Shown one piece after another: positions 37,875 to 49,943 of a stretch of 64,000 nt of DNA. Numbering within the stretch: position 1 is the first letter of the stretch; each line of letters starts with the position of its first letter. A program made the translations under genes and the position numbers. The notes under the pieces were generated by a model. It was not told the origin of the DNA. It saw only the letters and a list, made by a program, of their open reading frames with translations, and searched no databases. The DNA lies in assembly GCA_009103225.1 (NCBI GenBank), contig RHPI01002069.1, positions 2,346,206 through 2,410,205 of the forward strand, written 5' to 3'. The DNA is from Chlorokybus atmophyticus. Taxonomy: Eukaryota > Streptophyta > Chlorokybophyceae > Chlorokybales > Chlorokybaceae.

Positions 37875-40800
37875 TCAGTCTGTTGTGTTGCCAGCACCTT
37901 CACCTGGAAGCCAGACTTGTGCTCTCCCTGGTTGATTCAGCCCCAATGTGAAGACACCCGCGACAGCCTTGCTCGACAGCATCTCTTGCAAACACTCAGC
38001 GCGTGCTTGCTGAGCTCTGCACAACAGCTGTACTGTCACGTGCTTACACAAACAGTAACTTGACCATAGCATAGGAAACCACCCACCTAGGAGGATGACG
38101 AGGGCTGTCGCATCCACTACCTCTTGGGTCGGAATGGCTTTCTCTTCGTTGCCTCGCTCAAAAGCCCTGCATTGTACCAAGTCATCACTCTTTAAAACCA
38201 GCAAAGGACTGTCGTTAAGTTGCTGCAGTGAAGTATGCATACCTGGTAGTTTGCGATTGGATCCCCACTCGCACCCTCCTTCAACATCTTTGTTGGACAC
38301 CAACCACTTTTTCCTGGCAGCAAAGCTGACAATGGCCCTCAAGATCAGCTCATCTGGCACACGCTCCATTCAATTGGGGTCCTTGAATGCCAGCTGGTGA
38401 CCATTGTGGAACAGCGTGTGCTCGATGTGGTGGTAGTACTCATACATGTCCATTGCCTCCTCTTTGGTGGGGGCGTTGGGCTTGGTGTTGCACACAATCC
38501 CCGCTGCAATTCGCAAATCCACGGCGGCGGCTTCTTCATCTTCACAGTTAGAGATCGCCCCAGCAACCTGCATAGGACCCAGAGTGGTCAGTGCAGTCCA
38601 TTGGCGACCGTCAATATTATTGACAGTCTGCAATGCAATGCGTTAATAACTGTCAAGAACTGCAACATGTAATACGTGATCACCGGACTGCATTGGCGAC
38701 CGTTCATCATGTGACAGCAGCCTAACAACAGCCTTTGTTAACCTCCGTGTCTGTGCTGTGCCTGCCTGCGGGCGTAGGCAGCAGGTCCTTGATGCAACCG
38801 GGCACCGCATTGCGCTCATCGTTAGCGCATGCCTCACAGGGGCAGATGCCTTCGCTGGCCAAGAATATCATGGGCCACTCCATTTCCCTGCCCTGCATGT
38901 TGTTGTATCAAACACAAGAAATGCTCATGGACTCCACCATACAGTCATAGCGGGAGCACGTGCATATCCACAGCAAGCAATGTACCTCCAGAGTACGCCC
39001 ACCATGGCAGCTGCTTGCCAGCATGTCATAGAGAAAATGCCTCTTTTTCACAGGTAGTTGAACGGCAAGGTTGCCATCCTCGCTTCTCACTGCCATCCAA
39101 TGCTTAACAGAGACTAGATACGTGCGCATTGGTTGGTCTGGCTCGCATACGGAATAGATGGCGGCGACGCCAACAACAACTGCGTTGCAAATGTCGAACA
39201 CCTGATCTTCAGCATATCCGTCCGCACCCTTGTCGTGACATGCAGAGTAGCAGTCAGAGTAGCAGGCACCATGTGCGAAGCTAGTATGGAGGCAACAGTA
39301 AAACAGGACCGACAGTCGACTGCACCATGGTTGCTTACCTCTCTTTTAGCCAAGTGGCCCGGTACTGAGCGTTTGTGAGAGGCTCAGCGGTCAAAGGCGT
39401 AAGCATGACCACCTGCTGGTTGGCCCTCATGTCCCTCCCCAGACAAAATGTCATGCCCCAGCCAGCTTCAGCTTGAGCAGCGCGGCTACCTTGTGCAGCT
39501 TCCCTGTCGCTGGCACGCCTTTGCTTCTTGGCTTCATTGCGTTGTTGGACGCTCTTCCCGGTACCACTGCCGCGCTTCGCGCCAACGGAGTACTGCACTA
39601 GCACATACTGCTTGATTTGTGCTGCAACACAAGCAGATACAAGTACAGCAAAGTACCAACGGCAAGGACTGTGAACGGCAAGACAGCTCCATGTAGCACA
39701 CATTTTCAGCTGTTGGAAGTTGCCATCTAGCAGAAGACAGCCTCAAAGACAGCATATCACAACTGGTCACTGAAGCAACAAGCACGAACACAGCAGCAGC
39801 AACCAGGGCAAGGACTGTCAACGTAAACACAGTGCCCAGACAGCACTTTTAGCTGTTGCAAGCTGCTAGCAAACAAAAGACAGCATACCGCAACTGGGCA
39901 CTGAAAGCTACTTTGCACAGCAATTAACACGAACACAGCAATAGCATCTAGGGTAAGGACCATCCAAGGCGACTGCTGAGGCCATGTGGCCAGCGGTTAC
40001 CATGCCTCAACTCCTTAGGCCGTGCGTTTCTCATCACAGTTAGCCGACTGTCAATCTCATCCTTGCTGACCTGCTCGTCCCCACCATCCATCAGAGTGCA
40101 GGCTGTCAAGCTCTTGGCCAGTCCTTCGGCTAGCGTGTGCATGGTATACAAGACCATGTCCTGGCATGGGTCAAAGTTGTACATCCGCCAAAGCCTCCAC
40201 AAAGGCGACATCCCGTTGACGCCATACTTCTTGGCTTTTTCTTTCTTGCGATTGGGATCTTCTGTGCTTTCAATTTCATAGGCCACCTGGTAAGTGGCCT
40301 CTGCAGTTCTTTTAGCAAATGGCGACTGTGGTAGCGGCTGCTAGCGTAGTGGAAATTGGTCATGTTGCTCCGAGTTTCTTCAACAACATCATTGCCAGTG
40401 CTGGGATATTGAGTGACTTTTTTGGTGACAATAGAGTACCGGGTATGAGTTGCCAGCAGGCAACAATCCCTGCAACCGCATAAGCCGCCATTCTTGAATT
40501 GCCCCATCTCGCTTTAAGCGGGATTGTTACCGGCTATGTTCATGACAATGGCTCTGAGGAAAGCCTTTTCACCTGCAAAACCCGTTGCATTTGGACGCAT
40601 TGCTTTATGGGCAGCGCGTGTGAAGCTATGCGCAGGAAACAACCGCGACCTTTCAACATGGACTGTCGCGTACAGTGGATGAATGCACAAAGATAGTTGC
40701 TATTGACAATCGCTGTTGACAATCTTCGAACCTCAATGGATTTACACAAGGTGTTCTATAAAGCAACATAATAGTGACAGTCGTCCTTGACAGCTCTCAA

Positions 40801-43163
40801 TGGATTGTGCTTACTCTGCTGAATTCATTACAATGCTTTTTTTGTTGACAGGCGATGTCAACAATCACATTCTTGACACAGCATTGCGCACGAGGTGTTG
40901 TGAACAGATGTATCAAGCATACCGGCCAATCGATGAGGGAGCTTGATGTCCACCTGGCTGGAGTCCAAACCGTTGTGCGTAGGGAAGCCCATGGCGTACA
41001 AATCCTCCAACTCATCCAGCATGGGCTTCAGAAACGGGTTTGGACAGTCTTTGTCAGCGTCGAGTAGCTCGTCAGCTGAGACAAATACCACGGGCATGAT
41101 GGAAGAAGCCTGTGAGCTGACGCGCTTGCCTCCATTGAGCACAACAGCGTTGATGACAAGGCTGCTCCGTTTTGTAGTGGATGCAGAGCTGAAACCGTCA
41201 CTGTGCAGCATGAGCGCAACGTTGCGCGGGTCTCCAGTACACTGCTGCGCAGCCTCTTCATTATCATAGGAGCATTCGCAATGCCATTTCTGATAACCAT
41301 CCCTGTGCTGGGACATGTTAATGTTATAACTGTAGCGTCCACAATCACATTTGTTTGGCAGAGGAATGATCTTCGCGCAGTCCCAAAAGAAGACAGCTCT
41401 CTCCACTTGTTGCCATGCCAATCTTCCCATTGAGGCATGGGGGGCTGGTTAGCTGGCACGTCGAGCCAGGTGTCTTTGTCTCACCAAGCAGCAAGGTTGT
41501 CATATGCGATAGAAGGTACTTTCAGCCACGGACCGAGCCTTAGACCAATGGGTGTATACAAATTGTCAATGCACTCCTTGCGCGTGCGCCCGTATTGGCC
41601 TCCGCACAGCTGTTTCCACAAGCGCTTCACACGCTTGTGGCGACTGTCATCTGCCTCATAGCTGTCCTCGCTGTCGTCGAACCCGCATGGGTAAGCATCT
41701 GGAAAGAGGTAATTACATCGCGTGCATGCTGTATATCTCTGTAACTCTGGCATTCCGATGGTAGTCAGCAATGCATCGACTGCCGTGATGTCAGTCGGCT
41801 GGGAGGGGTTGCGCTGACCGAGCAAGGTGTGGAGGTCATTTCGCAGGTGACTGTGGTCATAGGAAGGATCCTTGGCAAGTTGAACGATTAAATCCTCAGC
41901 GCCGAATATAATCTTCTGTACTATATCAATCAGTGATTGCTGGGCATGAGAGTCCTTTAAGTCTGTCAGAAGTGCCATGAATTTATCCAGCATCTTTTGC
42001 GTAGGTGTCTCTGAGGTTTGTTGCTGGCAAGAAATGCCTGGCTGAGGGGTATCGCATTGTGCTGAAGGCATTGGCGGTGGGTGCATACTTTCTTGCGCCG
42101 CCGTGTCTAGTCGCATGTGGGCCATGGCAGTCTCCGAGTTAATCAACTGCCAAAAAAAACCGGGCTGTCAACAACCGTAAATATGGTTCACAACGTTGTG
42201 CGCATAGCAGTGGGCGAACATGACAGTCGCATGGAAAGCCTCAGTGCATGTCCAACAACCGTGCGCGCTATGTTGAGTGAGCATGAGCAACATGATTTGT
42301 GCACACCTTGCCATGGCACCTCAGGCAAGAGCAAATTCTTTGGGAGTCTTCGTGCTGCTCGGGTTCTTCAACAGCCTCTTCGTCACTTGTTAGCGCATGC
42401 AAGTCGTCAGTTGGCATGTCAATAGTCTCTTGCAAGTCTGATTGTTGCCATGGTTGCTGAGAGGGGGCAGCACTACCGGTGCCAGCCATGTTCACAGTCG
42501 GCTGTGGATCAGACTGATGTTGAAGTGGAGTTGTCGCTGCACTGCCGGTGCCAGCCATGTTGATAGTCGGCTGTCCATGGAATTGCAGTAGAGCTGTTGC
42601 GGCACTGCTGTTGCTGGCGACATCGATAGTCGGCTGTCCACCTGACTATTGCCTTGGGCGAAGTGTGGCTGCCAATCCACTGGTAGTGATGCCGGCCACA
42701 TGGACAGTCGGCTGTTGATTTGCGGGAGGCCTACAGAAATCCGGCAGTTAGACCATATGCACTGGCACCATCCACTGATAACAATACACACCACGGCAGC
42801 TAGTGCACGTGCAGCTCGTTGACAGTCCTCTAGCAGGTGAAGGCTGTCACAGCAACGATAGCAGGTGGCATGCACAGAAAACCGCGTCACCATTGCTGAG
42901 AAGCAAGTAAGGTCAGCAAATTAACTTACTGCTCATGCTGCTGGCTGATCTCGCCATCCAGCTGGTCGTGTCAACTTCATGGGCAGGCTGTGGGTTGTCA
43001 ACATCGTGCTGCACATCAGCCGCCTGCTCCGGCAAGGGTAGGGAACTCTGTTGGCTGCGACGGCGGTGCCTACGACTGGTGTTCCTCTTATCGGCTGGTT
43101 GCAAGTTGATTCCCAGCTTTGTACTAATGTCCTGGCAAACTTGACAGCTTTCTTGCTTGCCAT
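37875..43163 (-). CDS. Divergent tnp2/CMC-like transposase gene, multi-exon
   Basis: Minus strand. A likely start is MASKKAVKFA at 43163, but a 1-nt deletion relative to the copy at 54992 breaks the frame near 43132. Downstream: a Cys-rich segment ICSCLRCHGKVCTNH (about 42340-42290), a 221-residue segment with CTRCNYLFPDAYPCG (42146-41481), then WHCECSYDNEEAAQQC and GDPRNVALMLHSDGFSSAS with PFLKPMLDELEDLYAMGF (41430-40858). These echo the DPRxVxLxLxxDGF and LxPLxDEL motifs of TNP2-type transposases. Then SPLWRLWRMYNFDPCQDMVL, YTMHTLAEGLAKSL (40220-40090), as in the SPL..L..FD...D.MH...EG motif, and RYSIVTKKVTQYP. Further C-terminal exons reach about 37900. Assignment to the CACTA-related supergroup rests on motif resemblance; Plavaka-like or KDZ-like relatives are alternatives. 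Confidence 0.55.
42440..42720. repeat. Minisatellite with GTCGGCTGT core in the transposase 5' region
   Basis: Four units of about 70-85 bp share ATAGTCGGCTGTCC or ACAGTCGGCTGT and a GCACTGCCGGTGCCAGCCATGTT-like segment. The same array is present at about 54270-54545. Confidence 0.75.
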
Positions 43164-43319
43164 TGATATTGCGCCAGCATTCCGCCACCAAGTACACCGC
43201 CAAGAGGCCGCCGCCGCCGCCACCAACAAGAGCGCCGCCGCCTGCTCCCTCCGCCGGCGCCACCTCACTGAGCGGTAAAACCCTACTGCACAGACCACGG
43301 TACTCTGAGCCTATGCACG

Positions 43320-44237
43320 CGAGTTGACAGTCGCACCATGCAAGGTGCTTGACTCTATGGAGTAACTGCACACCGTTCGATATGCTTGGATCGACGGTTA
43401 CAAGAGGCTGCCATGAAGACTTACCCTTGACAGTCGCATCATGCATGATGCGACCGTCAAGGAGCTGAGCGTGCATCAGCGATGGTCCCAATCATTGTTC
43501 TGCAGACCAACCCAGAACCATGCATGGTCTGTACTCTCCCAGACCTTCGGACCAGGAAGAGCTTGGTTAAGTCAAGGACCATGTAGGGTCCGCAATCATA
43601 CAATATTATTTGAACCAATAGCTGCTTGCTCAGATTAGGGACCATGATCGTCCGTACTCACCCAGACCTTCGGACCAGGAAGAGCTTGGTTAAGTCAAGG
43701 ACCATATATGGTCCACAATTATACAACAATGTCGACCAATAGCTGCTTGGTTAGATTAAGAACCATGAATGGTCCGCAATTGTTAGCATTTTGACCAGTA
43801 AGAGCTTGTTAAGGCGGCAGACCATGGTGCGTGCTGCTTGTAAGAAATGACCAATAAGCTGAGCGTGCACCAGCAACGGTCCGCCCAATCAGTGTGGTTC
43901 GGACCAGTCACATCATTTTCATTCACCGCAACATATATGGTCCGGCATTGTGGTCTAGACCACGCATGGTCCGTACACCCATTGACAGCCGGACCGGCAA
44001 TATGCCTGGTCTGGCTGCAGACCATGTATGGTCCAGTCTTTCGCGGCCACTAGGACCGGTAATATGTCTGGTCCAGCCACGCACCACATCTGATGCGAGA
44101 CTGCGCACTAGGATTTGGGACCCTGAACGGACCATGCACGGTCCGTCCTCCGCAGACCAGGCAGTCCTGGCCCGCGGGATACGGACCATGCATGGTCCGT
44201 ATCCCGGGGGGTACGTGAAAGGACCATACCTGGTCCT
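43320..44237. repeat. Right array of GGACCATGCATGGTCC-type palindromes
   Basis: About 15 palindromes, for example 43578, 43699 (GGACCATATATGGTCC), 43761, 44131, 44184 (GGACCATGCATGGTCC) and 44221, interspersed with AGACCTTCGGACCAGGAAGA and AGTTGACAGTCGCACCATG segments. It is copied at 55150-56066, and its last part also at 48712-48978. Confidence 0.85.
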
Positions 44238-44399
44238 TGAACGTCGATCCGTGTGTCAGTGTGCATGCAAAGATTGTGTATCATTCTTTTCTTATCAATA
44301 TGCATGGATGCATTAAGGTAAAAAACTTACTAACATCAGCATGCTTAACATCTCATGCCGGTAATGGCACATAAAAGTAGATAAGTTAAACATTGGAGA

Positions 44400-44770
44400 C
44401 TCGTGTGCCAAGAGTTTACATTGGAGATCCGTGTGCCACGAGTTTACAATGTCAGAACTGGCAGCACTGCCTTAAACTTTTGTATGTCAATGTTTGTGCT
44501 TGCATGGACTCTGCATGTGCCAGTATTGGCATACTCTTTTACATGTCGTCGCTAGCTAGAGTGTTTGATGCCAAGCATGGCACCAGTCTATCTTTGTGCC
44601 AATAATAATTGACATGTGCAGTGTGCCAGCATTGGCACACGCCGTTTGTGCCACTTATCAGTAGGTAAGTTAGCATCCATTGCTGGCACAAGCCATTTTG
44701 TGCCAGTTTTGAAGCTTTCCGGGTCTAGCCTCAAAAGACAGACAGACAGGTGCCAATACTAGCACGAGCT
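44400..44770. repeat. GTGCCA...TGGCAC palindrome cluster
   Basis: A second palindrome family: GTGCCAGTATTGGCAT (about 44518), GTGCCAGCATTGGCAC (about 44624), GTGCCAATACTAGCAC (about 44751), plus many single GTGCCA or TGGCAC half-sites, including a repeated GTGCCA-AGAGTTTACA-TTGGAGATCC unit at 44400-44450. Also in the copies at about 49140-49510 and 56230-56600. Confidence 0.75.
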
Positions 44771-44803
44771 GCAGGCCTTATGTGTGTGTGCAAGCTTGTG
44801 GAT

Positions 44804-44864
44804 TGCTGTTCCAAAAGGCCCCCCCACCATCAATTTGAAGTGGGGTGATCCTACTGGAACAGCA
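44804..44864. repeat. Hairpin with TGCTGTTCCA / TGGAACAGCA arms
   Basis: 10-bp perfect arms at 44804-44813 and 44855-44864 with an inner CCCCAC...GTGGGG pair, giving a two-part stem of about 60 bp. Also at 49545-49605 in the second copy. Confidence 0.65.
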
Positions 44865-45515
44865 CCCTATAGCCTATTGTGGCTGCATCTACACAATAGG
44901 AGCGGAGTACATCATCATGATCACGGTTGTACTGTACATGTATAACATCGACGCCTTAACCACTGGCTATGGCAGCAAAAGTCGATGCCCTATGAGGAGC
45001 CACATGCCATTCAACCACGTCCCATAACCCCAGAATGACAGCATTGCATCATCTTCAGCTGCAAAGGAAGCATTATAAAGAAGGCTCTGAAAACTGATAG
45101 TAGATCTTGGACACCCTTTGGAGAGCAATCCTCTTAGCAAGGAGCAAGCATATTAATGTGGACCATCACTTTATGAAAGACAGAACGGCGGGAGGTAAGA
45201 TGGAGTTCAGTTACTGCAGGACTAATGACATGCTAGCGGTCTTCATAAACTAGGCATTTATTGCGATGTTTAAGACGTACTGTGAACGACTTTGGCATTA
45301 AAGTTGGAGCGAGGGCTTAGATGACTTGGAGCGAGAAGCTGGCCAACCTGCGTGCGTGGGAGTGTTGAGAATAGATCATTATTGTGTATGGTTTATGGCG
45401 CTCATTACTTGTATGCAATCAGCTGGTCTATTACAACCGTAAGTAGCTTATTTAGTGACATTGGATAAGCTAATCTACACTCCAGTTTCGTATGAACGGA
45501 TGGCACGGTGGCGCG

Positions 45516-45517
<2 letters not shown>

Positions 45518-45580
<63 letters not shown>
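45518..45580. repeat. (CT)n microsatellite
   Basis: Uninterrupted CT dinucleotides of about 63 bp. The Ser-Leu and Arg-Glu frames through it are artefacts. Confidence 0.95.
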
Positions 45581-45585
<5 letters not shown>

Positions 45586-45998
45586 CATGGGTGTGACACA
45601 TATGCTGCCATACGTACCATTCATACCGGTGCAATCTGCACTCCTGTCAAGTATAAATGCATAGTTTATGTACGTAGACCGCGTGCATATTTTTTGCACT
45701 TCACGAGTGTGCATCACCGCGATAAGTGCAAACATGCGCCCGTTCCCGATGGTATGCACCGAGGTTAGACTGTACTACCCACTATACAGTGGGTAGTAAC
45801 AATTACAGTGAATTGCATTGTCGTGCGTCGACGCGAGTTGGCCTGGTGGGAACGGCGTGAAGACGGCTGTGGTGCAGTTGGTACACCTTTGAATGGTACT
45901 CCTTTAAATTTTGCCGTTAAGCGCAGGCTCAACCTTGATATATAACCTATTGCTCGCTATCTCAGGCATACAAGATAGACGGCAAGCAAAGCGACAGC

Positions 45999-46351
45999 AT
46001 GGCTGGTGCGACCGTTGTCCGGGACAGGGTACGGTGCACTGCTGCTCCGTGCGCCTGTCATTGTCCTGCCCCTGCCGGCCAATGCCTGGTGTGCCGGCCG
46101 GTGCCGGCGCTAGCTGCAGAGTCCGGATGCGCTGCGTTGTTCATCTCGAGCGGCTCTCCATTACGGTCAAAAGACCGGAGCCTGACAGATGCTCTATCCT
46201 TCGTGCCAACCAACATTGCAGTCTCACTGAGGTCGCTGTGTGACGTGCACAGTAGGTAACCATTTGTCTTGTCAAAATCTGACAGGCTTTTGTTGGCAGG
46301 ACTTTTGTCGTGATGTCGGGAACTTCACTGTCTGGCTATCTTCATATGTAA
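45999..46351 (+). CDS. Possible small Cys-rich two-exon gene
   Basis: ATG 45999 opens MAGATVVRDR and a Cys-rich segment (CTAAPCACHCPAPAGQCLVC). Exon 1 ends at 46255 before GTAACC. An acceptor at TTGGCAG gives exon 2 from 46300 to a stop at 46351 in phase, for 102 residues. A TATATAA lies at 45939-45945, 54 bp upstream of the ATG. No family is recognised. The same sequence without its start recurs at 57627-57977, fused to poly-Pro coding DNA. Other splice choices are possible. Confidence 0.35.
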
Positions 46352-46403
46352 CGCCGTTGACCGGAACCACGAACACGCCTGACGTGACGTTGGAGGTCTC
46401 CAG

Positions 46404-47618
46404 GTTAACTGACCAATCTTAGACTTTCCGGTCAACCAATGACTTTTTGCTCCCTGCGGAATATCCCGTAATAGTATCAACTACCTGCGAGGTCATATTT
46501 AGAAGCTGTTAGGGGCAACGCTACGGTGTCACTTTTTGTATGTCTTTTTTGATTTGTTGTTCTTTGGTTGCTTTCTCCAACCCCCGGATGTATTCTTAGA
46601 CCAAAAAGCAGGGGCAACCGATCGCCTGTTGAAGCAGTTGGGGTGTGTGACAATAGGGGTGATGGGGACAGCGGCGGCGGTGTCGGCGGCAATGTCGGCG
46701 GCGGCAGAGGCGCTCGGCAGGGATGGAGCGAGACAGTGACAGCGAGGGAGTGTGAAGCCTATGCATGACACAGCAACACCCACCTCCCTCGCTTGTAACT
46801 CTGCTCTAGTGTAACACCAAGGAGTGCTGTCAACCATCAGGGAAACAGCACTCTGCTGTATCTGATAGTGATACAGTCCGAATCTTGGTTGTTTATTTGT
46901 GTATTTATTCATATTGTAGCATCCTTCTTCAGGGTTGTACACGCGCTGCGTAGTGTACAAGTCGGGCAGCTGTTTTGGCTGCGATTGCAGAGTGCGGGGC
47001 AGGCGTCCCCCAATCAAAAAGCGCCACTCCAAATGGAGGTGCCACAGCTACCTCCGCCAGCTTGCGCCAACTCTCGCCGGCGCCGATTCTCGGTGCGTGC
47101 ATTGCATCAACGCTAACGCAAGCATCCTTGCCTTGTCTAGAGTTGGTCACACGATTCAATAAAAGTAGTACCTCTGATGCATACGCTGATGCTGTCTGTG
47201 AGCTGTCTTCATGCGTATCTGTTGCAGCATTTGCTTTGCCGCACTCTGATCCATGTCGTCTGTGTGAGTGTGTGCACATATGTGCGTGTGAGCGACACAA
47301 TGAGAGTGAGAGAATGAGGGAGGCTAAGTGAGAGAGAGACTGACTGAGTGTACGCGTGCCTTATGTGACACATCATAGATGGTTTCAAACAGTTAACTAT
47401 GCGGCCTTTGTCGCAAGTGATTGGCTAGTCCATTGCTACCTTTGCACCCGCCCAAACGTCTCTGTTTTGTGTTGGTAGTCGTGGATGACTGCATCAACAA
47501 GCCATGGGCCGATCGGATAGTTATTCAAAGCGCATCGGTCGTACTTGTTGTACTTGCACCCAGTTAGTTGCTGAAGTTTCAAGCATGCTGAACCTTATTT
47601 GTGTGATTGTTCTGCCAG
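46404..47618. other. Intergenic region upstream of the large secreted-protein gene
   Basis: No gene supported with confidence. It must hold the promoter and first coding exon (with ATG) of the gene whose signal-peptide exon begins at 47619; that exon was not found. A GGC-type triplet run lies at 46672-46705. Confidence 0.4.
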
Positions 47619-48711
47619 GAGGGTGCATTTTACAGGGAGAGCCCCTGGCTGCCCCTTCTCCTGCTGCTGCTTCTGACCTCTCCAGCAGCGAGCACACCGA
47701 TCCGTAAGTTTCTTGTTGCAAATATCGCACTGCCCATTGCAACCAACAACCCTCTCAGTGTGTAACAATATATTGCGGATCCAAACAAGCACAGCATGCA
47801 TGATTAAGTTTGCTGTATGGATAACTGCATGTCCACTTTGTCAGTCTCACAACTTCTTACTCTCCACAGGTCATCCGCAAGACCACCCATTGTTCCGCTC
47901 CTTGGCTGAGAAAAGTTCCGTGGTGGCGGAAGCCGCCAACTCACAGAACATCACGAGAGTCGGCGTTGCCGGCGAGGCTGGCACATCGACGGATGCAACT
48001 CTCTCCAGTCTCACGGTGCGCTGCCACATACAAGACATATTTCATCATCTGTGCTACTTGTGACAATGTTGGCACACTTTGGCACAACACGTCTGTCGTC
48101 TATGCAGGTTGATCCGGGCTACTTCAGGCCTCAGTTTTCGTCAGCTATTGTAGAATATTGGATCAACGTGCCTTATCAAGTGAGCACAATCGAATTCACG
48201 CCGACGGTGAACTACAATGGTGCTACAGTAAAGGTGCAGAGAGTGCTATGGCCTTGCCCTGCATTGCTTGCCAACTTGTGCTGACTGACTGAACCATTGG
48301 TCCTGATGTAGGTTTCTGGGCAACAAGTCGACTCCGGAGCCTCATCTATAGCCCAACCCTTGCAGACCGGCACCAACAGCATTATCATCCAGGTGACCTC
48401 CGAGGACAGCACCAGTATCAACTACTACACCATCACTGGTAAGCTTCTCACTTGGTGACATGCATGATGCAAAGCTGGACTTGGGGGAGCGCATAGGATC
48501 ATGTAATTGTTACTGTGCACAGTCACTCGCTGGCAAGAGGCCAAGATGGGAGCCTACTACAAGCTCACATCTACAGCTTCGGCGTTAGCGTGCACATCCA
48601 CTGGCAGTAATGTTGTAGTCAACGTGGTGCCGGACTGCGATGCTTGGTACCTCGACTTTGGTACAGCCAACTCGCCACCCCCGCCGCCAACACCTCCCCC
48701 ACCCCCTCCAA
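47619..48711 (+). CDS. Large secreted adhesin/wall-type protein: signal peptide, cadherin-like domain, first poly-Pro linker
   Basis: First visible part of one gene running to 64000. Exons 47619-47703, 47870-48015, 48108-48233, 48312-48438 and 48523 onward join in phase. The first encodes WLPLLLLLLLTSPAAS, a signal-peptide core; its ATG must be in an unseen upstream exon. Then DATLSSLTVDPGYFRPQFSS, AIVEYWINVPYQVSTIEFTP, NYNGATVKVSGQQVDSG, LQTGTNSIIIQVTSEDSTS, INYYTITVTRW is a cadherin-like beta-sandwich (PF12733 type: L..L..S.G...P.F......Y...V, then ...Y.I...R). It is followed by SPPPPPTPPPPPPT, a linker of the hydroxyproline-rich glycoprotein type. The product is presumably secreted or wall-associated. 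At 48712 the coding sequence runs directly into a copy of 43971-45199. Confidence 0.75.
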
Positions 48712-49942
48712 CCGTACACCCATTGACAGCCGGACCGGCAATATGCCTGGTCTGGCTGCAGACCATGTATGGTCCAGTCTTTCGCGGCCACTAGGACCGG
48801 TAATATGTCTGGTCCAGCCACGCACCACATCTGATGCGAGACTGCGCACTAGGATTTGGGACCCTGAACGGACCATGCACGGTCCGTCCTCCGCAGACCA
48901 GGCAGTCCTGGCCCGCGGGATACGGACCATGCATGGTCCGTATCCCGGGGGGTACGTGAAAGGACCATACCTGGTCCTTGAACGTCGATCCGTGTGTCAG
49001 TGTGCATGCAAAGATTGTGTATCATTCTTTTCTTATCAATATGCATGGATGCATTAAGGTAAAAAACTTACTAACATCAGCATGCTTAACATCTCATGCC
49101 GGTAATGGCACATAAAAGTAGATAAGTTAAACATTGGAGACTCGTGTGCCAAGAGTTTACATTGGAGATCCGTGTGCCACGAGTTTACAATGTCAGAACT
49201 GGCAGCACTGCCTTAAACTTTTGTATGTCAATGTTTGTGCTTGCATGGACTCTGCATGTGCCAGTATTGGCATACTCTTTTACATGTCGTCGCTAGCTAG
49301 AGTGTTTGATGCCAAGCATGGCACCAGTCTATCTTTGTGCCAATAATAATTGACATGTGCAGTGTGCCAGCATTGGCACACGCCGTTTGTGCCACTTATC
49401 AGTAGGTAAGTTAGCATCCATTGCTGGCACAAGCCATTTTGTGCCAGTTTTGAAGCTTTCCGGGTCTAGCCTCAAAAGACAGACAGACAGGTGCCAATAC
49501 TAGCACGAGCTGCAGGCCTTATGTGTGTGTGCAAGCTTGTGGATTGCTGTTCCAAAAGGCCCCCCCACCATCAATTTGAAGTGGGGTGATCCTACTGGAA
49601 CAGCACCCTATAGCCTATTGTGGCTGCATCTACACAATAGGAGCGGAGTACATCATCATGATCACGGTTGTACTGTACATGTATAACATCGACGCCTTAA
49701 CCACTGGCTATGGCAGCAAAAGTCGATGCCCTATGAGGAGCCACATGCCATTCAACCACGTCCCATAACCCCAGAATGACAGCATTGCATCATCTTCAGC
49801 TGCAAAGGAAGCATTATAAAGAAGGCTCTGAAAACTGATAGTAGATCTTGGACACCCTTTGGAGAGCAATCCTCTTAGCAAGGAGCAAGCATATTAATGT
49901 GGACCATCACTTTATGAAAGACAGAACGGCGGGAGGTAAGGG
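48712..49942. repeat. Copy of 43971-45199 inside the secreted-protein gene
   Basis: Constant offset of 4741 to 43971-45199 (palindrome array end, GTGCCA cluster, hairpin). It starts exactly where the poly-Pro coding tract ends and stops at GGAGGTAAG just before the N at 49943. Its ends do not coincide with the ends of the other copy at 50720-56622, so they are not element termini. Confidence 0.9.
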
Positions 49943-49943
49943 N

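Noticed and set aside
42913-43491. 192-aa minus-strand ORF with poly-Gly
   Set aside because: The frame results from a 1-nt deletion joining palindrome-array sequence to the real transposase start. The copy near 54992 shows the intact frame.
46529-47032. 167-aa minus-strand ORF
   Set aside because: It has an Ala/Asp-rich low-complexity centre from a triplet repeat, no recognisable motif and no splice partners, and lies in the expected promoter/5' region of the large gene.
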